A stretch of 64,000 nt of DNA from contig NZ_RAPR01000001.1 in NCBI RefSeq assembly GCF_003610235.1, positions 5,208,001-5,272,000 of the forward strand, in the 5' to 3' direction. Shown here one piece after another: positions 34,428 through 42,793 of this stretch. The first letter of the stretch is position 1; each line of letters starts with the position of its first letter. The notes under the pieces are model-generated. The model was not told the DNA's origin. It worked only from the letters and a program-made list of their open reading frames with translations, and made no database searches. A program made the translations under genes and the position numbers. Source of the stretch: Catellatospora citrea. GTDB taxonomy: Bacteria; Actinomycetota; Actinomycetes; Mycobacteriales; Micromonosporaceae.

Positions 34428-35812
34428 TGGACCCGGCGATCCCCAGGGACTTCCAGCTCGGTGTGGCCACGGCGGCGTACCAGATCGAGGGCGCCGTCAC
34501 CGAGGGCGGGCGCGGGGTGTCGGTGTGGGACACCTTCTGCGCCCAGCCCGGCCGGGTGCTCGGCGGCGACACCGGGGCGGTCGCCTGCGACCACTACCAC
34601 CGCTACGAGCAGGACCTCGACCTGGTACGCGAGCTCGGCGCCGACGCGTACCGCTTCTCCATCGCGTGGCCGCGCATCCAGCCGGACGGCACCGGACCGG
34701 CCAACCCGGACGGTCTGGCGTTCTACGACCGGCTCGTCGACGCGATGCTGGCCCGCGGCATCGAGCCGGTGGCCACCCTGTTCCACTGGGACACCCCGCA
34801 GGCCCTGGAGGACGCGGGCGGCTGGCTGTCGCGCGACACCGCCGAGCGCTTCGGCGAGTACGCCGCCCTGGTGGGCGCGCGCCTCGGCGACCGGGTCGGC
34901 AAGTGGATCACCATCAACGAGCCGCACTCGGTGACCCTGGCCGGCTACGCCACCGGCGCGCACGCCCCGGGCCACGCGCTGCTGTTCGACGCGCTGCCCG
35001 CGGCACATCACCAACTGCTCGGCCACGGCCTGGCGGTGCAGGCACTGCGCGCCGCCGGGGTGGCCGGGCAGATCGGCATCACCAACGTGCACACGCCCGT
35101 GGCGCCCGCCTCGGACCGCCCCGAGGACCAGCTCGCCGCCGCCCTCTACGACCTCATCGCCAACCGGTTCTTCGAGGACCCGGTGCTGCTCGGCCGGTAT
35201 CCGCAGGCCCCGGAGCCGTTCACGGAACTGTTCGCGGCGTTCGCCGAGGTGCCCGCCGCGGACCTCGCCGTGATCAGCTCGCCGCTGGACTTCTACGGCG
35301 TCAACTACTACTACCCGAGCCGGGTCGGCATGGCGGACCCGGACGCGGCCACCGACCACACGCCCGAGGGCGACTTCGCGCGGGTCGGCGAGCTGCCGTT
35401 CGCCTTCGCGGAGATCGAGGGCGTGCCGCGGACCGGCTTCGGCTGGCCGGTCAGCCCGGCCGGGCTCGGCGACACCCTCGACGAACTGTCCGAACGCTAC
35501 GGTGACCGGCTGCCGCCGGTGTACATCACCGAGGGCGGGGCCAGCTTCCCCGACGAGGTCGCCCCGGACGGCTCGGTGCCCGACCCGCAACGGGTGGACT
35601 ACCTGCGCGAGCACCTGGCCGTGGCGCTGCGCAAGCGGGCGGACGGGATCGACCTGCGCGGCTACTTCGTGTGGAGCCTGCTCGACAACTTCGAGTGGGC
35701 CGCCGGATACAGCCAGCGCTTCGGGTTGGTGCACGTCGACTACCCGACGCAGCGGCGTACGCCCAAGGAGTCCTTCCACTGGCTCGCGCGGCGGCTGCGC
35801 GAGCGCGGCTAG
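34427..35812 (+). CDS. Glycoside hydrolase family 1 beta-glucosidase
   Basis: A 461-residue GH1 enzyme without signal peptide, acting on imported beta-glycosides. The acid-base Glu165 is in ITINEPHSV and the nucleophile Glu369 in VYITEGGASF. The usual TENG motif reads TEGG, a neighbour substitution that may tune the active site. N-terminal FQLGVATAAYQIEGAV and C-terminal WSLLDNFEWAAGYSQRFGL are standard GH1 landmarks. The ATG overlaps the upstream stop (TGATG). Its TAG overlaps the stop of the convergent gene (CTAG). As last gene of the operon it ties the cluster to glycoside use. Confidence 0.93.
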   Translation: MDPAIPRDFQLGVATAAYQIEGAVTEGGRGVSVWDTFCAQPGRVLGGDTGAVACDHYHRYEQDLDLVRELGADAYRFSIAWPRIQPDGTGPANPDGLAFYDRLVDAMLARGIEPVATLFHWDTPQALEDAGGWLSRDTAERFGEYAALVGARLGDRVGKWITINEPHSVTLAGYATGAHAPGHALLFDALPAAHHQLLGHGLAVQALRAAGVAGQIGITNVHTPVAPASDRPEDQLAAALYDLIANRFFEDPVLLGRYPQAPEPFTELFAAFAEVPAADLAVISSPLDFYGVNYYYPSRVGMADPDAATDHTPEGDFARVGELPFAFAEIEGVPRTGFGWPVSPAGLGDTLDELSERYGDRLPPVYITEGGASFPDEVAPDGSVPDPQRVDYLREHLAVALRKRADGIDLRGYFVWSLLDNFEWAAGYSQRFGLVHVDYPTQRRTPKESFHWLARRLRERG

Positions 35813-36207
35813 TCGTCGGTCTTGTCCTGCTTGCGCAGCTCCTCTTCGCGGCGGCGCAGGTCCATCTCCCACTTGCTGAGCAGCTCGCGGTCGGCGGCCG
35901 CGGTCTCCCGCTGCTCCTTGGCGAGCCGGCGCAGGAACTCCGGGTCGTCGTCGGGGGCCAGCTGACGCGGGCGCTGGTGCTCCGGGAAGCCGCTGCCCTG
36001 CCGCCACACCTTGGGGTCGGGCGTGCGCTCGCGGCCCACCACGAACCAGGCGATGGCCCCGATCGGCGAGAACAGCAGGATGATCACCACCCAGCCCCAG
36101 CGCGGCAGCGCGTTGAGGCGGTGCTCCTCCGCGGAAAGGCAGCTGATCAGCGCAGCCACGGTCAGCACGAGCTCGGCGAGGAAGATGAACATCCACAGGC
36201 GTCCCAC
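35809..36207 (-). CDS. PLD-nuclease N-terminal domain membrane protein
   Basis: A 132-residue protein with two membrane helices (about 5-22 and 36-55), PRWGWVVIILLFSPIGAIAWFVVGR being the PLDc_N signature, followed by a charged tail rich in Glu/Arg/Lys (about 85-132) that should form a coiled coil. PLDc_N is found in bacteriocin immunity-like and other small membrane proteins with no fixed role. The GTG start follows TACGCT by exactly 7 nt, so it is probably leaderless. Its stop overlaps that of the convergent glucosidase by CTAG, leaving no room for a separate terminator. Confidence 0.8.
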   Translation of the reverse strand: MGRLWMFIFLAELVLTVAALISCLSAEEHRLNALPRWGWVVIILLFSPIGAIAWFVVGRERTPDPKVWRQGSGFPEHQRPRQLAPDDDPEFLRRLAKEQRETAAADRELLSKWEMDLRRREEELRKQDKTDD

Positions 36208-36224
36208 GGCGTAGAGCGTAGACC

Positions 36225-36533
36225 TCACCAGAGGATGAGGAGTACCCCCAGGACGCCCATCAGGACACAGGAGACGGTGACCGCGGCCATCGTCCGGGCG
36301 ACCCCGGCCGGATGCTGCCGTTCCATGGCCCGGATCCGGCGCTGCGCGACCAGCAGCAAGGCCAGCCAGGACAGCATCGTCAGGGCGAGGGCCAGCGCCC
36401 CGGCGTCGTCCAGCCCGCGGCTGAACGCGAGCCGGAACAGCAGCAGCGCGCACACCGTGCCCGACAGCACGGTGCGCCGCCAGGCCAGCCGGGTCCGCTC
36501 CGGCTGCGCGCCGTGGTCCGGGGTGGTGTTCAC
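36225..36533 (-). CDS. DUF202-type small membrane protein
   Basis: A 102-residue protein with three helices (about 22-40, 46-63, 80-101). The start PERTRLAWRRTVLSGTV is the TxLAWxRT motif of DUF202 proteins. It follows another DUF202 protein gene (36562-36954) by 28 nt; DUF202 genes often come in such pairs. Start is GTG 36533; no ribosome site is obvious. Function is unknown. Confidence 0.8.
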   Translation of the reverse strand: MNTTPDHGAQPERTRLAWRRTVLSGTVCALLLFRLAFSRGLDDAGALALALTMLSWLALLLVAQRRIRAMERQHPAGVARTMAAVTVSCVLMGVLGVLLILW

Positions 36534-36561
36534 GGCCGCGTGCCACGACCGAAAAGCCCGC

Positions 36562-36954
36562 TCACCGGCTGCGGTACCAGTCGACGAAGACCTCGCCCAG
36601 CAGGGCCAGCGAGCCCAGCGCGACCACGATCGCGAGCACCGCGGGGAACCGCGACGGCGGCAGCGGCCGGCCGTTGCGCATGGCGATCTCGCAGCGGATC
36701 CAGTGGTCGACGGCGCGCAGCGCGCAGCCCACGCCGAGCAGGATCAGCGCCACGCCGAGGATCTTCGTCATGTGCGGCACGGCCATCGGCGGCAGGAACT
36801 GGGCCACCACCAGCCCGCCGCCGATCATGGCGAGGCCGGTGCGGATCCAGGCGAGGAAGGTGCGTTCGTTGGCCAGCGAGAAGCGGTAGTCGGGAGTTTG
36901 CCCTGTTTCATGAACTTCGCGCGGATCAAACCAGTTGCGCACTCTAGCCAGCAC
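36562..36954 (-). CDS. YidH/DUF202 family membrane protein
   Basis: A 130-residue protein with three helices. DYRFSLANERTFLAWIRTGLAMIGGG is the YidH signature and aligns with the start of its smaller partner downstream. The extra N-terminal residues VRNWFDPREVHETG are typical of YidH. I placed the start at GTG 36954; GTG 36942 is an alternative. GATACT lies 6 nt before GTG 36954 and overlaps the -10 of the divergent acetyltransferase gene. The inner-membrane role of YidH is not known. Confidence 0.82.
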   Translation of the reverse strand: MLARVRNWFDPREVHETGQTPDYRFSLANERTFLAWIRTGLAMIGGGLVVAQFLPPMAVPHMTKILGVALILLGVGCALRAVDHWIRCEIAMRNGRPLPPSRFPAVLAIVVALGSLALLGEVFVDWYRSR

Positions 36955-36972
36955 CTTCCTAGTATCAAGGCG
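36955..36972. promoter_or_regulatory. 18-bp divergent promoter with overlapping -10 elements
   Basis: Only 18 bp separate two divergent start codons. TAGTAT (36960-36965) reads right, 7 nt before ATG 36973. GATACT (36966-36961 on the minus strand) reads left, 6 nt before GTG 36954. The two hexamers share five base pairs, so both leaderless transcripts would melt the same DNA. Confidence 0.65.
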
Positions 36973-37770
36973 ATGACTTCTGAACTTGATGCCGACGCCC
37001 TGCGCAGGGCGTACGACGAGCAGCTGCGTACCGAGATCCCCGACCCCCTGCCCGCGGGCATGGTCGTCGAATGGGACGGCCCGGTGGTCCGGATGAGCGG
37101 GCTCGACCGCGGCGGATTCGTCACCTACCGTGACGTCTCCCACCTGAGCGGCCCCGAACTCGACGCCCTCATCGCCCGCCAGCGCGACCACTTCGCCGCC
37201 CGCGGCGAGGAGGTCGAGTGGAAGCTGCGCGGCCACGACCTGCCCGCCGACCTGCCGGACCGGCTGGTGGCGGCCGGGTTCGCACCCGACGAACTGGAGA
37301 CGGTGATCATCGGACTGGCCGCACCGCTGGCGCAGACCCCGGTGCTGCCCGCCGGCGTGACGCTGCGCGAGGTGACCGCGCGCGTCGACCTGGAGCGGAT
37401 CGCGGCCATGGAGGAGGCGGTCTGGCACGACGACCGCAGCCACCTGGTGTACGGCCTGGCCAAGGAGCTGGACGCCGACCCGCAGGGGCTGACCATCGTG
37501 GTCGCCGAGGCCGGGGACGAGGTGGTCAGCGCCGGCTGGATCCGATACGAGAAGGGCACCGACTTCGCCGGCCTGTGGGGCGGCTCGACCCTGGAGCAGT
37601 GGCGCGGCAAGGGCATCTACAAGGCCCTGGTGGCGCACCGCGCGATCCGGGCCGTGGCACGCGGCTTCACCTACCTGCAGGTGGACGCCTCCGCCGACAG
37701 CCGCCCCATCCTCGAGCGCCTAGGCATGATCGCAGTAACCACCACCACCCCGTACATCTGGCGCCCCTGA
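36973..37770 (+). CDS. GNAT family N-acetyltransferase
   Basis: A 265-residue protein. The C-terminal half (about 120-265) is a GNAT domain: LTIVVAEAGDEVVSAGWIRYE is strand 4 and GGSTLEQWRGKGIYKALVAHRAIRA the acetyl-CoA pyrophosphate loop (QWRGKGI), ending with YLQVDASADSRPILERLGM. The N-terminal 115 residues are family-specific and include a second, degenerate half. The acceptor is unknown; antibiotics, amines or protein termini are common. It is probably leaderless from TAGTAT and is followed by family B repeat copy 1. Confidence 0.85.
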   Translation: MTSELDADALRRAYDEQLRTEIPDPLPAGMVVEWDGPVVRMSGLDRGGFVTYRDVSHLSGPELDALIARQRDHFAARGEEVEWKLRGHDLPADLPDRLVAAGFAPDELETVIIGLAAPLAQTPVLPAGVTLREVTARVDLERIAAMEEAVWHDDRSHLVYGLAKELDADPQGLTIVVAEAGDEVVSAGWIRYEKGTDFAGLWGGSTLEQWRGKGIYKALVAHRAIRAVARGFTYLQVDASADSRPILERLGMIAVTTTTPYIWRP

Positions 37771-37781
37771 CCCTCTTGCGC

Positions 37782-37842
37782 GTTGATCATGAACTTATGG
37801 CACGGCTCGGCGGTGAGTCGTGGCCATAGGTTCATGATCAAC
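37782..37842. repeat. Intergenic inverted repeat, family B copy 1
   Basis: A 61-bp element running from GTTGATCATGAACTTATGGC to GGTTCATGATCAAC, self-complementary over about 22 nt per arm with one bulge. Copies 2 and 3 lie at 41361-41420 and 41451-41510. Its right end supplies the TGA stop of the small convergent gene at 37838-38014. Confidence 0.85.
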
Positions 37843-38014
37843 TAATGGGTGGGTGCCAGAGGTCGCGGATCGTGTCGCGGACGCAGTCGTCGCGTAGGCG
37901 GCCACAGGTGCACAGGTGTTCGTCGGGCTCGGGTTGCCGGTGGTGTTCCGCCTCGGGCGGGAGGCCCGCTTCAGTCGTGGGGCGGCCCGGCAGGGGTGCG
38001 GTTTGCGTGGTCAT
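37838..38014 (-). CDS. Small Cys-containing protein, unknown
   Basis: A 58-residue frame with a strong ribosome site (AGGAGGTG, 7 nt upstream of ATG 38014). Residues 34-45 read HLCTCGRLRDDC, a CXCG-X5-C cluster that could bind metal, followed by VRDTIRDLWHPP. The N-terminal 30 residues are Pro/Glu-rich. I do not recognise the family. The last two codons and stop lie in family B repeat copy 1, so the original C-terminus may have been replaced by repeat insertion. Confidence 0.65.
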   Translation of the reverse strand: MTTQTAPLPGRPTTEAGLPPEAEHHRQPEPDEHLCTCGRLRDDCVRDTIRDLWHPPIS

Positions 38015-38327
38015 GTCATGACACCTCCTGCTAGGCGTGACTCTACGCGGCGGGCGCCATGACGGGGTGACCTCTGTCACTATTGGCGGGCGTCCTGGTG
38101 GGTAGACGAGCGGGGGCCATAAATTACTCGTCAGTAACCTGCTTCGCGAATGGCTCGTCCTGGCGATCCGCCTGAAACGGCGGGTCGCCGAGGACTCCCC
38201 ACTCGCGCCGGGCCGGCAAAAGTGGCAACGTCCACAGCCGGTCTAGCTTGACCCGTGACGTGTCAGGAGACAGGCTCGCGGCGAGGGCATGAACGTCCGT
38301 TCAACTCAGGAGGGTCGTCAGAGCGCG
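38015..38327. promoter_or_regulatory. Intergenic region upstream of etfB with TTACT-N4-AGTAA dyad
   Basis: This 313-bp gap holds the promoter of the small leftward gene, then the dyad TTACTCGTCAGTAA (38124-38137), then TAGCTT near 38243 as a possible -10 for etfB, and the AGGAGGG ribosome site at about 38311. The dyad resembles operators of TetR-type fatty-acid regulators; the regulator is not in the window. I see no further gene. Confidence 0.6.
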
Positions 38328-39107
38328 ATGAAGATCGTCGTACTTGTCAAGCAGGTGCCGGACTCCGGCGCCGAGCGCAACCTGCGCGCGGACGACAACA
38401 CCGTCGACCGTGCCTCGGCCAACAACGTCATCAACGAGATGGACGAGTACGCCATCGAGGAGGCGCTGCGGCTGCAGGAGGCGCACGGCGGTGAGGTGAC
38501 CGTGCTGACCATGGGTCCGGACCGGGCCACCGAGTCGATCCGCAAGGCGCTGTCCATGGGCCCCGACGCGGCCGTGCACGTCCTCGACGACGCCCTCGCC
38601 GGCACCGACGCGCTGGGCACCAGCAAGGTGCTCGCCGCCGCGATCAGCGAGCTGGCTCCCGACCTGGTCATCTCCGGCGCCGAGTCGACCGACGCCCGCG
38701 GCCAGGTCATGCCGCACATGCTGGCCGAGCGGCTCGGCTTCGCGGCGCTGACCGGCGCGCGCAAGCTCACCGTCGAGGGCTCGCAGCTGACCGTCGAGCG
38801 CCAGACCGAGGAGGGGTACGAGGTCGTCACGGCCGCCACCCCCGCGATCGTCAGCGTGTGGGACACCATCAACGAGCCGCGCTACCCGTCCTTCAAGGGC
38901 ATCATGGCCGCCAAGAAGAAGCCGGTGGCGACCAAGTCGCTGGCCGACCTCGGCGTCGCCGCGGACCAGGTGGGCTGGGCGGGCGCCGCCACCACCGTGC
39001 TGTCGCACAGCAAGCGCCCGGCGCGCAGCGCCGGCCAGAAGGTCGCCGACTCCGGTGAGGGCGGCGTCGCGCTGGTCGAGTTCCTGTCGTCCGAGAAGTT
39101 CGTCTGA
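38328..39107 (+). CDS. etfB: Electron transfer flavoprotein beta subunit
   Basis: A 259-residue subunit of the soluble flavoprotein that takes electrons from acyl-CoA dehydrogenases to the respiratory chain. It starts MKIVVLVKQVPDSGAERNL and has the AMP-site and signature segments VISGAESTDARGQVMPHMLAERLG and the ETF-beta hallmark TPAIVSVWDTINEPRYPSFKGIMAAKKKP (shown in part near 195-220). ATG 38328 has AGGAGGG about 11 nt upstream; an earlier in-frame ATG has a poorer context. etfA follows after 14 nt. The order etfB-etfA-desulfurase-mnmA is conserved in actinobacteria. Confidence 0.96.
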   Translation: MKIVVLVKQVPDSGAERNLRADDNTVDRASANNVINEMDEYAIEEALRLQEAHGGEVTVLTMGPDRATESIRKALSMGPDAAVHVLDDALAGTDALGTSKVLAAAISELAPDLVISGAESTDARGQVMPHMLAERLGFAALTGARKLTVEGSQLTVERQTEEGYEVVTAATPAIVSVWDTINEPRYPSFKGIMAAKKKPVATKSLADLGVAADQVGWAGAATTVLSHSKRPARSAGQKVADSGEGGVALVEFLSSEKFV

Positions 39108-39121
39108 GAGGCTTGCCGACA

Positions 39122-40078
39122 ATGGCTGAGGTTCTGGTAGTCGTCGAGTCCTCCGGCGGCACGGTCAAGAAGGTCACGCTGGAGATGCTGACCCTGGCGC
39201 GCTCGCTCGGCGAGCCCGCCGCGGTGGTGCTGGGCGCGCCCGGCACGGCCGCCCCGCTCGTCGACAAGCTCGGCGAGTACGGCGCGACGAAGGTCTACGC
39301 GGCCGAGAGCGCCGAGATCGACGAGCACCTGGTCGCGCCCAAGGCGACCGCGCTCGCGCAGCTGGTCAAGGCCGTCTCCCCGGCGGCCGTGCTGATCGGC
39401 TCCACCCAGGAGGGCAAGGAGATCGCGGGCCGGCTCGCGGTCAAGCTGGACAACGGCGTGCTCACCGACGTGGTCGAGCTGGCCGCCGACGGCACCGCCA
39501 CCCAGGTCGCCTTCGCGGGTTCCACCATCGTGAAGTCCAAGGTCACCAAGGGCCTGCCGCTGGTCACCGTACGGCCGAACTCGCTCACGCCCAGCCCCGC
39601 CGCGGCCTCGCCGTCGGTGGAGCAGGTCGAGGTCGCGCTCGCCGACACCGACAAGCTGGCCGTGGTCACCAAGCGCGTCGCCGAGGCCAAGGGCGCCCGC
39701 CCGGAGCTGACCGAGGCGTCGATCGTCGTCTCCGGCGGCCGCGGTGTCGCGTCGGCGGAGAACTTCAAGATCATTGAGGAGCTGGCCGACCTGCTCGGCG
39801 CGGCCGTCGGCGCGTCGCGCGCCGCCACCGACTCCGGCTTCTACCCGCACGCCTTCCAGGTCGGGCAGACCGGCAAGACGGTGTCGCCGCAGCTCTACAT
39901 CGCGGTGGGCATCTCGGGCGCGATCCAGCACCGGGCCGGCATGCAGACCTCGAAGACCATCGTCGCGGTCAACAAGGACACCGAGGCGCCGATCTTCGAG
40001 CTGGCCGACTTCGGTGTCGTGGGCGACCTCAACCAGGTCGTTCCGCAGGCCTCCGAGGAGATCCGCAAGCGTCGTTAG
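39122..40078 (+). CDS. etfA: Electron transfer flavoprotein alpha subunit
   Basis: A 318-residue FAD-binding subunit that pairs with EtfB. The N-terminal domain starts [17 protein letters not shown]. The C-terminal FAD domain carries [42 protein letters not shown] and [18 protein letters not shown], with the conserved Arg/Thr/His contacts. TTG 39113 is an alternative start three codons earlier, but ATG 39122 with GAGAGG upstream is preferred. The gene is followed by a clear terminator, so etfBA form a two-gene operon. Acyl-CoA enzymes in the window (crotonase) could supply electrons through their dehydrogenase partners. Confidence 0.96.
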   Translation: MAEVLVVVESSGGTVKKVTLEMLTLARSLGEPAAVVLGAPGTAAPLVDKLGEYGATKVYAAESAEIDEHLVAPKATALAQLVKAVSPAAVLIGSTQEGKEIAGRLAVKLDNGVLTDVVELAADGTATQVAFAGSTIVKSKVTKGLPLVTVRPNSLTPSPAAASPSVEQVEVALADTDKLAVVTKRVAEAKGARPELTEASIVVSGGRGVASAENFKIIEELADLLGAAVGASRAATDSGFYPHAFQVGQTGKTVSPQLYIAVGISGAIQHRAGMQTSKTIVAVNKDTEAPIFELADFGVVGDLNQVVPQASEEIRKRR

Positions 40079-40090
40079 GCGTACGCGTTC

Positions 40091-40127
40091 GTGAGGGCCC
40101 GGCGGGAACCCCCTGCCGGGCCCTCAC
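40091..40127 (+). terminator. 13-bp GC hairpin after etfA
   Basis: GTGAGGGCCCGGC (40091-40103) pairs perfectly with GCCGGGCCCTCAC (40115-40127), starting 13 nt after the etfA stop. Confidence 0.85.
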
Positions 40128-40181
40128 TCGTGTACACCTGGGGCGCGGGTAAGCACCCTTACGGCTAGGCTTGGCGGCGAG

Positions 40182-41345
40182 ATGGCCTACCTTGATCATG
40201 CGGCGACCACGCCGATGCTGCCCGAGGCGCTGGACGCCTATGTCGCGACCGCCCGTGAGGTCGGCAACGCCTCGTCGTTGCACGGCGCGGGCCGTGCTGC
40301 CCGCCGCCGGGTGGAGGAGTCGCGCGAGCGCATCGCCGCGGTGCTGGGCGCACGTCCGTCCGAAGTGATCTTCACGGGTGGTGGCACCGAGAGCGACAAC
40401 CTCGCCATCAAGGGCATGTACTGGGCCCGGCGACCGGAGGGCCGTACGAAGGTGCTGGCCGGGGCGGTCGAGCACCACGCGGTGCTGGACGCGGTGCACT
40501 GGCTGGGCGAGCACGAGGGCGCCGAGGTGGTCTCGCTGCCGGTCGACCAGGAGGGCCGGGTGCGGCCGGAGGCGCTGGCCGAGGCCCTGGACGACACGGT
40601 GGCACTGGTCACCGTCATGTGGGCCAACAACGAGGTCGGCACGGTCCAGCCGATCGCCGAGCTGGCGGCGCTGGCCGCGGCGCGCGGGGTCCCGCTGCAC
40701 ACCGACGCCGTCCAGGCCGTCGGCCAGGTGCCGGTGGACTACGCCGCCAGCGGCGTCGCCGCGCTCACCGTCACCGGGCACAAGCTGGGCGGCCCGCTCG
40801 GCGTCGGCGCGCTGGTGCTGGGCCGCGACGTGGCCTGCACCCCGCTGCTGCACGGCGGCGGCCAGGAGCGCGACGTGCGCTCCGGCACGCTGGACGTGCC
40901 CGGGATCGTCTCCTTCGCGGTGGCTGTCGAGCACGCCGTCAAGCACCAGGAGCAGCACGCGCAACGGCTCGCGGCGCTACGCGACGAGCTGATCGAGCGG
41001 GTGCGCGGGGTGATCCCCGACGCCGTCCTCAACGGCGCGCCGACCGATCAGCCCGGCGCCCGCCTGCCCGGCAACGCGCACTTCGGCTTCCCCGGTTGCG
41101 AGGGCGACGCCCTCCTGCTGCTGCTCGACGCCCAGGGCATCGCCGTCTCCACCGGCTCGGCCTGCTCCGCCGGCGTGGCCCAGCCCTCCCACGTCCTGCT
41201 CCAGATGGGCGCCGACCCCCTGTCCGCCCGTTCCTCCCTGCGCTTCACCCTCGGCCACACCACCACCCGCGCCGACCTCGACGCCCTCATCGCGGCCCTC
41301 CCCGCCGCCGTCGACCGCGCCCGCCGCGCCGGCATGTCCCGCTGA
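40182..41345 (+). CDS. Cysteine desulfurase (NifS/IscS-like)
   Basis: A 387-residue PLP enzyme that takes sulfur from cysteine as a protein persulfide. [15 protein letters not shown] opens the fold, the PLP lysine is Lys201 (TGHKLGGP) and the persulfide Cys328 lies in [14 protein letters not shown]. The position before mnmA implies delivery of sulfur for tRNA 2-thiouridine, as with the iscS-trmU pair of mycobacteria; iron-sulfur cluster assembly is also possible. TAGGCT ends 10 nt before the ATG without a ribosome site, so the leader is very short or absent. Two family B repeats separate it from mnmA. Confidence 0.93.
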   Translation: MAYLDHAATTPMLPEALDAYVATAREVGNASSLHGAGRAARRRVEESRERIAAVLGARPSEVIFTGGGTESDNLAIKGMYWARRPEGRTKVLAGAVEHHAVLDAVHWLGEHEGAEVVSLPVDQEGRVRPEALAEALDDTVALVTVMWANNEVGTVQPIAELAALAAARGVPLHTDAVQAVGQVPVDYAASGVAALTVTGHKLGGPLGVGALVLGRDVACTPLLHGGGQERDVRSGTLDVPGIVSFAVAVEHAVKHQEQHAQRLAALRDELIERVRGVIPDAVLNGAPTDQPGARLPGNAHFGFPGCEGDALLLLLDAQGIAVSTGSACSAGVAQPSHVLLQMGADPLSARSSLRFTLGHTTTRADLDALIAALPAAVDRARRAGMSR

Positions 41346-41360
41346 CAGCCCCCCGACCGC

Positions 41361-41420
41361 GTTGATCATGAACTTATGGCACGGCTCGACGGCGTGTCGT
41401 GTCCACAACCTCATGATCAC
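41361..41420. repeat. Intergenic inverted repeat, family B copy 2
   Basis: A 60-bp element from GTTGATCATGAACTTATGGC to ACCTCATGATCAC, same orientation as copy 1. The first 27 bases are identical to copy 1, the right half has drifted. It begins 16 nt after the desulfurase stop. Confidence 0.85.
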
Positions 41421-41450
41421 CGAGGGGTGTGGGTGCGCCGGATCCTAGAA

Positions 41451-41510
41451 GTGATCATGAAATTGTGGCGATGACTCGCCGGTGACCCGTGCCATAAGTT
41501 CATGATCAAC
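41451..41510. repeat. Intergenic inverted repeat, family B copy 3 (inverted orientation)
   Basis: A 60-bp element that matches copy 2 when reverse-complemented (GTTGATCATGAACTTATGGC from 41510 leftwards). Copies 2 and 3 thus face each other with 30 bp between, ending 21 nt before the mnmA -10. Confidence 0.85.
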
Positions 41511-41544
41511 GGGGAAGGGTGGGGCGGCGGGTAGGCTGTCGGGC

Positions 41545-42624
41545 GTGCGAGTGCTGGCGGCGATGTCGGGTGGAGTGGATTCGGCGGTGGCGGCTGCTCG
41601 GGCCGTGGCGGCCGGGCACGATGTCACCGGGGTGCATCTGGCGCTGTCGAAAAACGCGGCGACGCACCGGACCGGGGCGCGGGGGTGCTGCACCAAGGAG
41701 GACGCGCACGACGCGCGGCGGGCGGCGGACGTGCTCGGGATCCCCTTCTACGTGTGGGACATGGCCGAGCGCTTCCATGAGGACGTGATCGAGGACTTCG
41801 TCGCCGAGTACGCGGCGGGGCGCACCCCGAACCCCTGCCTGCGCTGCAACGAGAAGATCAAGTTTGCGGCGGTGCTGGACCGGGCGCTGGCGCTGGGCTT
41901 CGACGCCGTGGTCACCGGCCACCACGCGCGCCTGGGCGCCGACGGCCTGCTGCGCCGCAGCGTCGACCTCGCCAAGGACCAGTCGTACGTGCTCGCGGTG
42001 CTGAACCGCGACCAGCTCGGCCACTCGATGTTCCCGCTGGGCGACTCGACCAAGGAGCAGGTGCGCGCCGAGGCGCACGCCCGTGGCCTGGCCGTCGCCG
42101 ACAAGCCCGACTCGCACGACATCTGCTTCATCGCCGACGGCGACACCCAGGGCTTCCTGCGCAAGCACCTGGGCAGCGAGCCGGGCGACATCGTCGACGC
42201 GGGCACCGGTGAGGTGCTGGGCAAGCACGACGGCGCGTTCGCGTACACGGTGGGCCAGCGCAAGGGCTTGGCGCTGGGCCGGCCCGCGCCGGACGGCCGC
42301 CCGCGCTACGTCCTGTCGATCACGCCGGTCACCAACACGGTCACCGTCGGCCCGGCCGAGGCGCTGGAGGTCTCGCAGGTCGACGGCGCGCGCACGGTCT
42401 GGATCGCGGGCGAGCCGCCGGTCGGCCCGATCGAGTGCGAGGTGCAGCTGCGGGCGCACGGCCGTCCCGCGCCCGCCGTCGTCGAGCTGGCCGGGTCAGC
42501 GCTGAGCGCGCGCCTGCGCCGCCCCGAGCGCGGCATCGCCGCGGGCCAGGCCGTCGTCGCCTACCGGCCGGACCCGGCCGGTGACATCGTGCTGGGCAGC
42601 GCCACCATCACCACCGCGTCATGA
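41545..42624 (+). CDS. mnmA: tRNA-specific 2-thiouridylase MnmA
   Basis: A 359-residue ATP pyrophosphatase that thiolates the wobble uridine of tRNA(Glu/Gln/Lys). The PP-loop [13 protein letters not shown] is at 6-18. The catalytic Cys pair is Cys98 ([12 protein letters not shown]) and Cys194 (HDICFIADG). [11 protein letters not shown] near 235 is another signature, followed by the beta-barrel tRNA-binding domain. Sulfur probably comes from the desulfurase encoded upstream. TAGGCT (41532-41537) lies exactly 7 nt before GTG 41545 and no ribosome site is present, so the mRNA is probably leaderless. Confidence 0.96.
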   Translation: MRVLAAMSGGVDSAVAAARAVAAGHDVTGVHLALSKNAATHRTGARGCCTKEDAHDARRAADVLGIPFYVWDMAERFHEDVIEDFVAEYAAGRTPNPCLRCNEKIKFAAVLDRALALGFDAVVTGHHARLGADGLLRRSVDLAKDQSYVLAVLNRDQLGHSMFPLGDSTKEQVRAEAHARGLAVADKPDSHDICFIADGDTQGFLRKHLGSEPGDIVDAGTGEVLGKHDGAFAYTVGQRKGLALGRPAPDGRPRYVLSITPVTNTVTVGPAEALEVSQVDGARTVWIAGEPPVGPIECEVQLRAHGRPAPAVVELAGSALSARLRRPERGIAAGQAVVAYRPDPAGDIVLGSATITTAS

Positions 42625-42793
42625 CCGCGCGCGGTCCCGGCCGCGTCCTGCCGACCCGTCGGCACGGTGTCCGTCGCGCCGCCATCACCGCAGATCACCA
42701 CGTCCGGGCGACGTGCGTGCCGTTCACTCCGCCGTCTGCGCGCCGCGCAGCGGCCGCACCGGGTCGTCCCCGCCAGCAGAACGAGGCCACACC

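Noticed and set aside
42625..42793. Cobalamin or S-adenosylmethionine riboswitch before the MetE-like gene
   Set aside because: I looked for the B12-box and SAM-type junction sequences and found nothing resembling them; only GC-rich unstructured sequence.
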